Below, in pieces: positions 50,772 to 61,454 of a stretch of DNA of 64,000 nt. Location: positions 2,793,774 through 2,857,773 of the forward strand of contig NW_006281099.1 of the NCBI RefSeq assembly GCF_000203795.2, in the 5' to 3' direction. Every line of letters starts with the position of its first letter. Position 1 is the stretch's first letter. Under the pieces are notes generated by a model, which was given only the letters and a program-made list of their open reading frames with translations, had not been told where the DNA came from and did no database searches. The DNA comes from Batrachochytrium dendrobatidis JAM81. Its lineage: Eukaryota > Chytridiomycota > Chytridiomycetes > Rhizophydiales. The position numbers and the translations under genes are program-made.

Positions 50772-50944
50772 CTGTTACAAACGGGCTATCATGATATTTA
50801 GTTTTATACCTTATTGCTCTCCCGATTCTCTTGGCGCCTTCAAATAAAGCTTGCCGATCAAATCTAACCCTTCTCAACCATTGCACCTGCTAGACGTAAA
50901 CACAATGTTTTGAATTTTGATAAAGATGTCGCTCATCAATACAT

Positions 50945-52954
50945 TTATTGAACGATCAGACTCTGAACACTCTCTTGTTGCTCAAGACCAGTAACTTGCT
51001 CAAGAACCTTGTTACTCCAGCCATCTAGCCTGTCATGGATTGTTTTAATCTGCGACTTGTCTAATACACGGGATTGAACCCAGGTGACCTAATGATGCAA
51101 ACCCGTCAGCATTAGTGTATTTGGAATATTAAACCACTGGCTTGGAATTTCAAAGTGAAACTTACAATAACAACACTATCTACTTGATCAATTTTTCCAC
51201 GAATCAGACCAAGAGAAAGCGCCTTCATGACTAGATGTTCCACTTCTTCAAGCGACACTCGAGTCTCACGAGAAATCTCAGAAAATGTCATTTTGCCACG
51301 CATTTCTTTTGATCGCTTAAAAACAGCTTCAATGAGAGTCATGAGACACAGCTTCTGTCTCAAAAAGGCAAGAGTGTTGACCAAAATGGGCTGAAAGTAG
51401 GTTGAGAACATGGCATGCAATTAGTTTTTTGAAACTATACAACAACGGTGGCAGTATAAATACCAGTTTAAGAAACTCTCCGCTGCGACTAGTTTTTTCA
51501 AATCCATCCATGTCACCAGTATTGAATTGGAATAGCAAGATGCGTAACCACTCCATGCTGGTATTTTTAAGAGAATCAAGAATGGGGTGCATAAGCTGAG
51601 GCGTGTTGGTAGTAGACGTGCCATGCAGGTTTACAAAAACAAATCCAATGATGAGCAATGACCAAAACACTAATTCACGTATGAAAAGAGACGATTAAAT
51701 ACTTACGAGTTCACTAAAATTATATAGAGACTCGCCAAGAAGTGCACTCATGGACAGATTGTATGCACGTTCTTGTTTTTCCTGAATACTCAGATCATCA
51801 ATATTGACAGACGATAGAAACAAAAGTGCGTTGTGATAGTATTGTTGGTATGCCATTTTGTACTATTACACATTGTGTAGTTTAAAAAGATTGATTATTC
51901 ACATGTTGTTAGTGGCAAGAAGATCAAAATCAGACTCAACAAGTATTAAAAAAGGTATTCTTGTCAAGACACCGACATGACATACATTGTAGTAATCTGC
52001 AGATACGCGATAGAATGCAGCACTAATTACGGTTTCGGTTGCAGGGAGTTCATCGAGCAACTTTTCCGACTCTTCCATGGCGATTTTGCAGCCCTCCAGA
52101 TCTCCTGTAACCACACGATAATGGGCAGTTTCCATTACAGCAAGCACATATGCCTCTTTAGAACCCACTCCCCACTCCTTGAGTTTTTCTGACTGAGCAG
52201 ATAAAAATGAAAGGGCAGCCTTGGGATCTGTTCAAGTAAACAAGGATGGTTTAGCAAGACTCGATAGATGAGCATTTAAGACTTGGGATGCATAGTTTGG
52301 ATAGCAAATAGTATATAGTTTAATATAGCAACAGCTGCGTAGTGAGCTTACCCTTCATCTGATGGGCAACTTGGATGAGAAATTTAACCAGGCTGATAGG
52401 GTTGATCTTCTTTTCAAAGTCGACAATGAAGTTATCATAGAGAGCCAGAAAGAAAGGTACAGCAGCAGGAAGAGCAGCAAACTTTTCAATAGAGACTGTA
52501 AGTTGATGCCATAGCCTGCATAGTTGAATTGAAGCCAAAGATCAATGTATTAATATGCAGTTGTTAACCACGAGTCCAGCCAGAAAGCAACATTGCAGAT
52601 ATAAATTGCAAGGTCGAATATACAAAGACAGTTATTCAGCCGAGCCAAAAGACAAGGTTACATCAATGTAAAGTAGTAAAAGAAACCCAGTTATTCATCA
52701 AGATGGAAGTAGTGATAAGCAGTTATTGCAGCTAGATCAAGACTTGACAGCAAGGGTGTTGCAAGCAAGCGTTGCAGCCTTGAAGGCAATACAACGGGAT
52801 TGAGTTGAATGCAATGAAGATACTGAGCGTACTTTCTATCATAAAAGTCGGCAAACTTGGAGTAGTAGTCTTTAAGGTCAGCAGGAGCTGCAGTTCTCTG
52901 AGCTGTCAGCCAGACATTGACATCACGCTCAATCTGCATCAAATCGGGAGCCAT
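50945..52954 (-). CDS. RPN9: 26S proteasome lid subunit RPN9 (PSMD13)
   Basis: Seven exons give about 394 aa (human 376, yeast 393). The first encodes the ATG start at 52954 to YDRK; the following six start near 52522, 52229, 51870, 51614, 51390 and 51089. Conserved blocks are KLWHQLTVSIEKF, YYHNALLFLSSVNIDDLS, LLGESLYNFSELLMHPILDS, then the PCI domain with MTFSEISRETRVSLEEVEHL and VMKALSLGLIRGKIDQVDSV, and TWVQSRVLDKSQI. Rpn9 is a PCI scaffold of the regulatory lid. A TTG codon in frame 8 codons upstream is not used as start. The 3' end lies 173 bp from the convergent TPR gene. Confidence 0.95.
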
Positions 52955-53013
52955 TTGAGAGGAAAGAAATGTTTGCAATTCTCGAAATGATATTATTACA
53001 GAGTGAGCATTAT

Positions 53014-53172
53014 TGGTGATATTCTTATGAATTGGGAATTGTTATAGATTGGTATTATTATGAATTGGTACTCTTATAGGTTGATATTCTTATAGACTAG
53101 GTATTATTATGGATTGATATTATTATGGATTGATATTCTTATACATGTCATCACAGACTAGGTATTCTTATA
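53014..53172. repeat. AT-rich minisatellite, unit about 16 bp
   Basis: About nine imperfect copies of a unit close to GATTGATATTATTATG (variants GATTGATATTCTTATA and GACTAGGTATTATTATG). It lies about 60 bp upstream of RPN9, in the spacer it shares with the divergent gene at 53508. A second short repeat (TCGACAAAATCAACA twice) follows at 53,245-53,283. Confidence 0.8.
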
Positions 53173-53507
53173 ACAACCATTCAGTAATTCAAACAACTTG
53201 TTGACTAGACTATTGGATTACAAACTTGACAAAAGCAAACCCAATTCGACAAAATCAACATCAAAACTCGACAAAATCAACAAATTCCAGCCATCGAAAA
53301 TCCACAATTTGAGTTCAATTCAACAAGTTTTATGCAGTGGCAGCGCCACTAGTCACATGGATCATGAATCAGTCTGAGTTTGGACACCACTCGTTCTGAG
53401 CGTAGCGGAGGTTTGCGCTCAACTTTTTGATTTTCATCCGTTTTGTATCGATACCGATTCTTCAACTACTATTAGGACTCGACTGCCATCAACATTCAAC
53501 TACTGCC

Positions 53508-54305
53508 ATGACTTGTATTACTCACACAGACACTGCCGTCTGTGTGCCATCACTATCATCTACCGCTTCTGCATTCCCAGAAAAGCATCCCTCTTTTATT
53601 ACTAAACCTCTTACCCCACAACTGTTCATCGATACATTGACTTCCTCTACTTTGGTCTCTCCAAGTAGTGCCTGTTGTATGCCGACGGATAGAGCCGACA
53701 TGAAGTCTCCGTATGACTGCTGCCATACTGCTACTCATATTAGTACCGACTTTGCCTCGACCAACAAAATAACTCGCAGCCCTGTCTCGTCCCCACAATT
53801 GTCTGATCATCTGCAAACATTGGAACCACAGCACCATGCAAGTTTAAACTTGGACTGTGAATACTCTTCCAGCGAGATCGTCTGCCAGAACTCTTGCAGC
53901 CAATCTTCTCAGCACTCGTCTATATCCATGCCTTTATCTCCACAAGCCTTGATGGCCAATCGTTCTTGCAACTCTTGTCGTGTAAGATTCGGCTCAGTAG
54001 ATTCGTATGCTGCTCACTCCACTTCGTCACCTATCAACACTCTGCCTCGTCGACGATGCACTGTCCACGGATTAACGACAGATCCAAACTCTGAACCTCT
54101 ACTTTCTCCAATCACTCATACCCCCCAACGCTCAAATTCAAAGGGCCATTCTGTCTCTTGGGCAGAATCGCTCAGTACAGAACATGATTTTGAAGAGTTT
54201 GAAAAGCGGCGGCAAGAGCTGAAGAAAAGCAAAAAGAGATATACTCGATGGACTCAGAAGACTGCCAGCATCATTCATTTCTTTACTCCAATGTCTACAA
54301 AATAG
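53508..54305 (+). CDS. Ser/Thr-rich protein with basic C-terminal helix, unknown
   Basis: A single exon of 265 aa starting MTCITHTDTAVCVPSL. It is rich in Ser, Thr, Pro, His and Cys, with scattered Cys pairs (SACCMPT, YDCCHT, SCNSCRVRF). The C-terminal 60 residues are distinct: HSVSWAESL, then a charged helix FEEFEKRRQELKKSKKRY and a hydrophobic/aromatic end (SIIHFFTPM). This could be a membrane- or partner-binding tail. I do not recognise the family. Coding is supported by length, codon mix and an ATG soon after the promoter repeats. Confidence 0.6.
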   Translation: MTCITHTDTAVCVPSLSSTASAFPEKHPSFITKPLTPQLFIDTLTSSTLVSPSSACCMPTDRADMKSPYDCCHTATHISTDFASTNKITRSPVSSPQLSDHLQTLEPQHHASLNLDCEYSSSEIVCQNSCSQSSQHSSISMPLSPQALMANRSCNSCRVRFGSVDSYAAHSTSSPINTLPRRRCTVHGLTTDPNSEPLLSPITHTPQRSNSKGHSVSWAESLSTEHDFEEFEKRRQELKKSKKRYTRWTQKTASIIHFFTPMSTK

Positions 54306-54838
54306 AATGAATAGGACCGACTGGCCAGTGCCTTCAGTTTCATTTACCTAATTCTTTCTGTTCTCGACACTCCCTCGCATCAGCCCGCCCTAGATGAAAA
54401 ATCTCGTCTTATTCTTTAATCACAGCCTAATTGCCCAATAATGTCTTTAATCATGCTTGTATGCCCAAGTGGATTGAATTTCATTCTAGTCTATCTACAC
54501 TGGCTTATTTGTGAACCTCATTCTCTATTGTCTCGATCTATCATCTTTAGCAACAATGTTTTCAAAACCCATATTTCGACCTTGCCATGATTCATCAATT
54601 ACTCGTTTATTTATACAAGCACTATTTGCTACGCAATCAACAAAGTCGTTTTTTAACTATACTGTTTTGTTTATTTGTATATATGGTTGGTGATGTAGCT
54701 TGGTGTTTTTGGCATTTGGACACTAATTATGTCAAATACTTGTTTGATCATAAACTTGGCTGGTCTAATGGGATTTGGTCATAATAAAACAATATCAACC
54801 ACTTGCCAAAACCTGGGTGGTTGTGGACTTTTACTGCT
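54306..54838. other. Intergenic spacer
   Basis: About 530 bp without a gene I can support. It contains the 3' region of the preceding gene and AT-rich spacer before repeat remnants. Confidence 0.4.
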
Positions 54839-55590
54839 GTACGTGAATACGGTTTTGCATTCGTATTCGTGTACAATGGCGCATCTTGTATTCATATTTC
54901 AATCTATTTTGCTCTGGAATAAACAATGGTTGAATAGTTACTGTTTTCCCATTACAAATTGACTTGGATAGTTTCTCAGTGTCTGGAATTTCTTGGAAAA
55001 GTCATCTTATGCAGAGTTCAAAAATCATGTCTAATAAGACAGTTGCTTTATGGAGTGGAACATCATCCAAAATGAGATGGCAGCTTAAAAACGTTGCATG
55101 TCGCTTAGAAAGTCAAAATACTACAGCCTTGACAGCTCCCTTGATTAATCACACGTTGGCCATCATGTGACGCATACAATCAAACTATAGTTTTGGACTG
55201 CTGTGTCTAAACTTTGCATTTTGGCTTTTTTGCATAGCCATACATTGTACGATCGTCAAATTTAATACCCGTTCACTGCAATCTAGATGTTGAATATTCT
55301 GAAAAGTCTTGACATATTCCACGTTGCCAATATGTCTGTCACTCACAAATGTTGGCTTTTGTACATAATATTGTCTTCAAGATCATTGACATTGTTGGCC
55401 GAGACATTTGCACTGGGTAAAAATCCACGAGTGCGTTCTTTCATACGTAAAAATGTGTTTTTAAACGAAGCTTTCCATGACTATTATTCACGTAAAATGG
55501 ATTACCAAATAAGGATGCCAAACCCCATAATAAGCAGCCAGTCTTGTGTTTTATTGGTTCCAGCTTATTGGACAACATTGTATTTCTGAA
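54839..55590. mobile_element. Nested or decayed inverted-repeat elements
   Basis: Starts with two ends facing each other (GTACGTGAATACG and, inverted, CGTATTCGTGTAC at 54839-54874). The body from 54858 resembles the 15,387 element (AATGG, CGCATCTTGT, ATTACAAATTG) and includes the GCATAGCCATACATTGTACG segment shared with 63,490. At about 55,482 another left end (TATTCACGTAAAATGG) starts a partial copy with CCATAATAAGCAGCCAGT. At least two elements appear merged and truncated. Bases 55,591-55,889 hold nothing recognisable. Confidence 0.6.
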
Positions 55591-55889
55591 ATCATAAATT
55601 ACACACCACATGCGATACCATATTAGCTATACTTTACTACTTTTTGCTATTGGATATACCCTAATAAGTCATGATAGTGAAACATTAAAGTTGGATTTTT
55701 TTCATCCATGAAATTTGTCCAAAATCATCAATGAATAAACCCCAATGCTGCCTTGCATCTTTAAACTCTCTGTTAGTGCGTCTTTTCTGTACATTCCCTC
55801 CACAACTGATTGAAAAAGGCATGAAAACAAAGAGATAAATGAGAAAATGTCAGCAATCAATACTCTCAGCGTATCATATGAAATATCTG

Positions 55890-56320
55890 CGCAAAATCCA
55901 TTCAGCCACACAAAAGTATATGTTGGGGTTGACAGCTTTATTGGAAATGCAGTTCTTTTGAAAGTGTCGGTAGACTGTTTACCTGTCGGTTTGAATGGCA
56001 GGAGCATCTATCGCTCACGTCTCTTGCACCATGGCGACAATCCGACTTGTTGATATGACATGTTTGCTGAACGACTTGTGACATCACCTGCTACTCTTGT
56101 CAATTAAATAGGACAACGTTCCTCTTTTAGTCTAGCGGCGGCTGCTTGCTAAGCTCGATATTGGTCTTGTTCTTATTGTTTTGACGCGGAAGCTCGGCGT
56201 TTCGCTTATATAGAACATTACGCTAATCTGAAGCAAGCGTACAGTTTTACGAACGGAAAATTCACGCTGTTGAGATGCTACAGCAGCTGCTTGTTCAATG
56301 GCTGTCAGCATTTTCAAACA
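55890..56320 (-). pseudogene. Tc1/mariner-like transposase remnant
   Basis: The reverse strand aligns along about 400 bp with the fragment at 7,090-7,470: QREFSVRKTVRLLQIS matches KREFSVRKIAQLFQIS, and the GATAGATGCTCCTGCCATTC segment (encoding DAPAI) is kept. Several frameshifts and stops break the frame, and the catalytic part is absent. It borders the 5' end of the ABC transporter gene. Confidence 0.75.
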
Positions 56321-56433
56321 TGACAAAGCTGGATTGTTTAAATATAAACGTTTTCGCCTCTTTTATCGCACCCTAACAAGCCACATACTACACTTTTACA
56401 GAAAAGTAGCTAAATAAATACTTTAGATTCAAA

Positions 56434-59400
56434 ATGGCATGCTATGTAACCAATTCGTCAGGAGTACCGTTATTTTCAGATGGTACATTTACATGCGCAA
56501 AAGGTAAGTCAAGCTTGTGATACTCGATAGTGTGTAACCTATAATCGCTCAACAGCCAGTTGATCTGATCATGCCAAGCCCAACTATCCAATATACTCAG
56601 ACATTGGCAGATGAAAATCAACAACTATTCTCAGTTTTATTTAAAACATTTGTTAAACCTGCTGTATTACAAACATGGTTTAGGTTTTTACTGCCCCAAC
56701 TCGATCAATGCAAGCACAAGTCCAACTTACTGTCCACCCTCCATTAAATGTAGCTTACATCGTCTTCGTGGCGTGAACTGTGATGTAGGTACCATATGCC
56801 ACATAGCCATTCGTTTTACAGTAGTGATATTCAAATTGTCAAGCCATTTCCAAACAAATCTTTATCGTGATCATTTGACGCGCTAATTGATGTTATCCTA
56901 CCACTTGTCCATTTGAATCCATACTAACACGCTATTGCTTCAATGACCATGTATACTCACTGTCAATCTAAAATAATTTTGCAACTCGGTTAAATCGTGA
57001 TGGTAAAAACACATTTGATGCGTCTCGATGGAATACGCTTGATGACAATCAACAGCTACCTCAGGTAAAGTTTTAAACCACAATGTCAATCATACTTATC
57101 TAAACTGGTTAAAATAACATGTAAACGCTCGTCATCAGTACGAGAATAAACTTACGTTTATGATATTGTTTTGATAAAACCCACGTTGTGCTCACAATAT
57201 TTGATTGAATTGACATATCCAGGGAGTTCTTGAGCCTCAAGTTTGTACAGCAGGGTTTTATTGTCCTGACCAGTATAGTATGCTAAAATGGTAGATTCAA
57301 CTCGTTATTGATACATACCGATTTAAACTTGGATTTTTCGTTTGATAGATCACAATCATGACAAACCTTCAACTGAATATTTATTTGATACAATATATAT
57401 CTATTGAAAGTCCACAAGGGTACTTTTGTCCTACGGGAACAACAACTCCTCGAATCTGCGATACAATTTCATCGTGTTCACCGGGTTCAATTGCACAAGT
57501 CTCTTATACAGGCATCGTATCTGCAGTTGTAATCGACGTTTTTTTGATTGTGCTGGTGTACGCAGTGACCATTTCACAGCTTCGAGTAGCAGGAAGGTCT
57601 GCCATTAACGCTTTGCCATACTTTATTCGTCGTATCTTGAAAATCAAGGATGGCACGTATGGTCAAATTGACAAAATGGAGGAACCGTTGAATTCGGTTT
57701 TTCCTTCTTCAGCAGTGAGTACGCTACCCATCACCCATATGGATGTATTGACGGGTGCCTTTCACAAAGCACTGGGTGGTCGTGATATGCGCATGAACTT
57801 TAAAATGCATGATCTGGGTTTAAAGCTACCTAGCGGAAAGACAGTCCTCGAAGGAGTGAGTGGATCCATTCGTGACTCTCGTATGACAGCTATTATGGGT
57901 CCATCAGGTGCTGGAAGTAAGTTTAAATTTTTTTGGTTGGTTTTATGTACTCTTGCCCAAATTATATTTCAATTTTTCATTTATCAACCGAGTATATTGA
58001 CTTGCTTTGATTGAATAACAATAGAAACTACATTCATGAGTGTTTTATGCGGCAAGATCAATCGTACTTCGGGAACGCTTCATGTTAGTGGAGAAAAGAC
58101 AGAGATTACGGAATTTAAAAAGATTATTGGATTTGTCCCGCAGGTAACATCAAGCAAAATTTTGAAATGGGTTGTAATATTCAAGCCATTGTATATTTCT
58201 ACTGCATTTTGTTTTGATCAGTGAATGAATGCTTGACTTTGGTTTCAACATACTAAACCAACACATGCTTATGCTCAACGTTACAGGAAGATATTATGCA
58301 TCGTGAACTAACTGTGCGTGAAAATATCCTACACGCAGCCCGAGTTCGCCTTCCAAACTCGTGGACTGAAAAGGAAATTGCCGAGCATGTGGACAATATT
58401 CTACAAGCACTCAAGTATGACTGTTTTCAGTATCTGGATTGTATAGTGATACATTAACTAGTGTGAGCTAACTTTTACATTCAACTTTAATGCAGTCTAT
58501 CTCATGTGGCGTATAGTACAATCGGTGACGAGACAACCCGCGGTATTTCTGGAGGTCAACGAAAGCGAGTCAATATTGCAATGGAGCTTGCTGCTGCTCC
58601 AGTGTGTATATTTTTAGACGAGCCGACATCCGGGTAAACCATGCTTTATATGCACCATTGCTGTATTGTATTTACCAAGCCCATCTTATTTACATTCATT
58701 CTCGACCCCACCTTAAATTCAAAGCCTTGACGCCACATCTGCATTACAGACCGCAGTGATTTTGAAGCGTATCGCAGATTTAGGCATGACAATCGTTGCT
58801 GTGATCCATCAGCCTCGTGTTGAAATTTTCCGTCAGTTTGATGATGTATTGATGATTGCACCAGGTGGAAAGACGGCTTATCTTGGACCCACTGCCAACG
58901 CAAAAAACTATTTTGAATCGCTTGGCTATTTGGTAAGTCCATTCATTTAGGATACACCCGTGTTTTTGAGAGTTTGATGGGTATTTAGTCATGTTGCTGA
59001 TTCACATTGCTGATACATTGTGACTTTAGTTTGATGCTGGAAGCAATGAGGCAGATACGCTTATGGACATTCTTAGTGGAAAAGGCGAAAACACGATCAA
59101 AAATTATACAAGCACGGAGCTTGTACAACTATGGCTCAAGAATGCAGACATGAACGAAACCTCCCCAACAGATCCAAAGAAAATTGAAAAGGATACAGCG
59201 TTTCACGAAGGCGCTATATCTCTTGTTAAGGAGCGTGGAGCGTCTTTGTGGAAGCAGATTCTGTATTGTCACAACCGTAGTCTAATGCAGCAGTACCAAC
59301 GCATCAATGCATTTGTGATGGAAATATTGGTCGGCGTATTTGCAGGATTACTCATGCAAGTGTGATGTTGCCTTTATTTCATTTTAGTACAACTATCTGT

Positions 59401-60362
59401 GGCAATTCATTTATAACTTGAATGTATACTATTTATTCATATATACCAAAATAGGGGTTTAGCATCGTTTGGAACCACTGAACTTTATCAGGGACTTTTC
59501 ATTCAACCTTATGTTCTTTTATCCCCTGCACCTCTGGAATGGCTGATTTCTCAATTTGGCTTGCTGATTGGTATGGCTGTAGCACTTGCTGCTGCACCAG
59601 CTGGTGTAAATGTATTTGGAAACGAAAAGGCTGTATACTGGCGAGAAGCCTCGTCTGGGCATTCTTCCACCGCGTACTATATTGGAAAAACAGTCGCCAC
59701 ATTTTATCGCACCTTGATATGTAGTCTGTAAGTCGTTGCTTTTAGTAAAAGTGTGTCGAGTATATTTGATTAATATTCCCATGGCATATACAATTATACA
59801 GTCACTTTACAGCAATTTTTGTATATCTTGCAACACCGGAAATCACATTTCAAACACAGTATCTCATGATCATGCTTTTCTTTTTCGGAGTATATGGCAT
59901 GAGTGCGACAGTATCTATGCTCGTTAGTCGAGAAAGTGCTCCGCTTCTTGGTGTTGTATTCTGTCTATTCGCAGCCGTATTTTGTGGATACGGGCCTTCA
60001 ATTCGTCAAGCCACCAATTGGGGAGTGTATTTTATCTGGGCATTGAGCTTTAACATGTGGGGCTGCGAAGCACAATGTAAGCTAAACTCTACAACATAAT
60101 GTGCATTATGTTGTAAAAATGATATAGCATCAAACCCATTGTAAACCATGAGCTAATCCAATGTGCAATGGGTATTGGAAATGTAGATTCAGATACTGTT
60201 AATATATATAAAGGCGTGTATGATATTGATCTGACAAATCGATCTGGGTACACATTGAACCGAGTCCCGTTTGATTTTGGCATGATGGTACTTATTGGGC
60301 TTGGATGGCGTCTGATTGCATTTATACTTATGCTCACCTTGAATAGAGAAAAGCAGCGTTAG
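56434..60362 (+). CDS. ABCG-type transporter with Cys-rich extracellular N-terminus (Adp1/ABCG24-like)
   Basis: Exons from 57223 on are in phase to the stop: 57223-57290, 57411-57916, 58025-58143, 58287-58414, 58496-58633, 58725-58932, 59030-59361, 59455-59727, 59802-60076, 60187-60362. They encode a Cys-rich stretch (CPQGYFCPTGTTTP), one membrane helix, an ATP-binding cassette (Walker A GPSGAGKTT, DIMHRELTVRENIL, signature ISGGQRKRV, Walker B CIFLDEPTSGLDATSA) and a membrane domain ending GYTLNRVPFDFGMMVL. Upstream exons 56434-56503 and 56684-56784 add FTCAKGFYCPNSINASTSP. The link between 56785 and 57064 has an in-frame stop (near 56970) with no AG acceptor after it, so this part may be damaged or spliced in a way I cannot see. 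Substrate unknown. Confidence 0.82.
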
Positions 60363-60617
60363 ATGAATCATGACATGTGTATATTTTTAAAAATGGCTTT
60401 GGACTGGCTGGTGTTTTAATAGGATGTGGATTTAGACAGCAGGCATGGCCAATGATGCTCTATATCCAACCACTTGAATAAAATTAAACTTTTGAATAAA
60501 ATTCTACCATTTCATCTGAAACACATGTGCTCAAACCATGACATTGGAGTGATTCGGTTTATACAGAAACTTGAATCAGCTCCAAATATCTTGCTCCAAA
60601 ACAAGTACGCCTGATTT

Positions 60618-61280
60618 ATGGATACACACAACTATTCCATAGACAAAACACTTCCAGTAGATTGGCCAGAGGATGTAACTTTTTTAAAACACAATAGATT
60701 GGCCTCTGAGATTCCAGAACATATTCAAACCCTATACGGTCTTGTAAACCATCCGACTTGTCCTACATTGCTTCCACAACCCAAAACACCAATCCCCTCA
60801 TTACTCGAGACCATGGATGAACTAGAGATCCAGTCGCCCATAGTCTGTGACACTGTATCAATCCAAAAGATTGCAAACAGCAGTCATCCAGCACACGGCG
60901 AGTATGGTTTATTCGCTGTAAAGGATGTTCCACCACATGCTTACATTCTTGACTATCGTGGAACAATACAACTCGACGACCTGATTGATCACAACAGCGA
61001 CTATTGTATACATTTTCATGGTACTCTGTCGATTGATGCAGCAGTTGCAGGAAATGAGGCACGATTTATAAACGACTTTAGACGAGTGAATGAGAGGCCT
61101 AACGTGGCTTTTGATGTGTATCGGGATCGCTTGACTGGGGAATGCAGAGTGGGAGTGTTTACATTGAACCAAATAATTCAGGCTGGCCAAGAGCTACTTG
61201 TAACATATGGCAAGAGTTTCTGGAAATCCCGGAATGTCGTTTCGAATGAACCCAACTGGGACCCTTCATGGGACGACTAA
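60618..61280 (+). CDS. SET-domain protein (probable lysine methyltransferase)
   Basis: A single exon of 220 aa. The C-terminal 130 residues form a SET domain: GEYGLFAVKDVPPHAYILDYRG at the start, then GNEARFINDFRR with PNVAF and the end GQELLVTYGKSFW. The usual NHSC motif is replaced by INDF, as in many divergent SET proteins of plants and fungi that act on non-histone proteins. A roughly 85-residue N-terminal part has no known domain. It is close behind the ABC transporter (255 bp) but independent. Substrate unknown. Confidence 0.85.
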   Translation: MDTHNYSIDKTLPVDWPEDVTFLKHNRLASEIPEHIQTLYGLVNHPTCPTLLPQPKTPIPSLLETMDELEIQSPIVCDTVSIQKIANSSHPAHGEYGLFAVKDVPPHAYILDYRGTIQLDDLIDHNSDYCIHFHGTLSIDAAVAGNEARFINDFRRVNERPNVAFDVYRDRLTGECRVGVFTLNQIIQAGQELLVTYGKSFWKSRNVVSNEPNWDPSWDD

Positions 61281-61454
61281 ATCTGACATGGCAATTCAAA
61301 AAACCAAACTAGTCTCCAGGTAATATTGACCTTTATTATGGGCTAGACTACTAGGGAATATTGGTATGCTCCAAAAATAAAATTCTAAAATTACAAGCCG
61401 CTTTTTAAAAACATGAAAACGCCCAGACATTGCCAGTATGGGTTGGCTAATCAA

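Noticed and set aside
50485..50886. 133-codon minus-strand frame between TPR and RPN9
   Set aside because: It is antisense to the RGG-tail exon, whose skewed codons create open frames on both strands.
2382..52954. Ubiquitin-proteasome gene cluster (PRE3, RPN9, F-box protein, PPxY protein, DCAF7)
   Set aside because: The genes are scattered on both strands among unrelated housekeeping genes; co-location within 50 kb is most simply chance.
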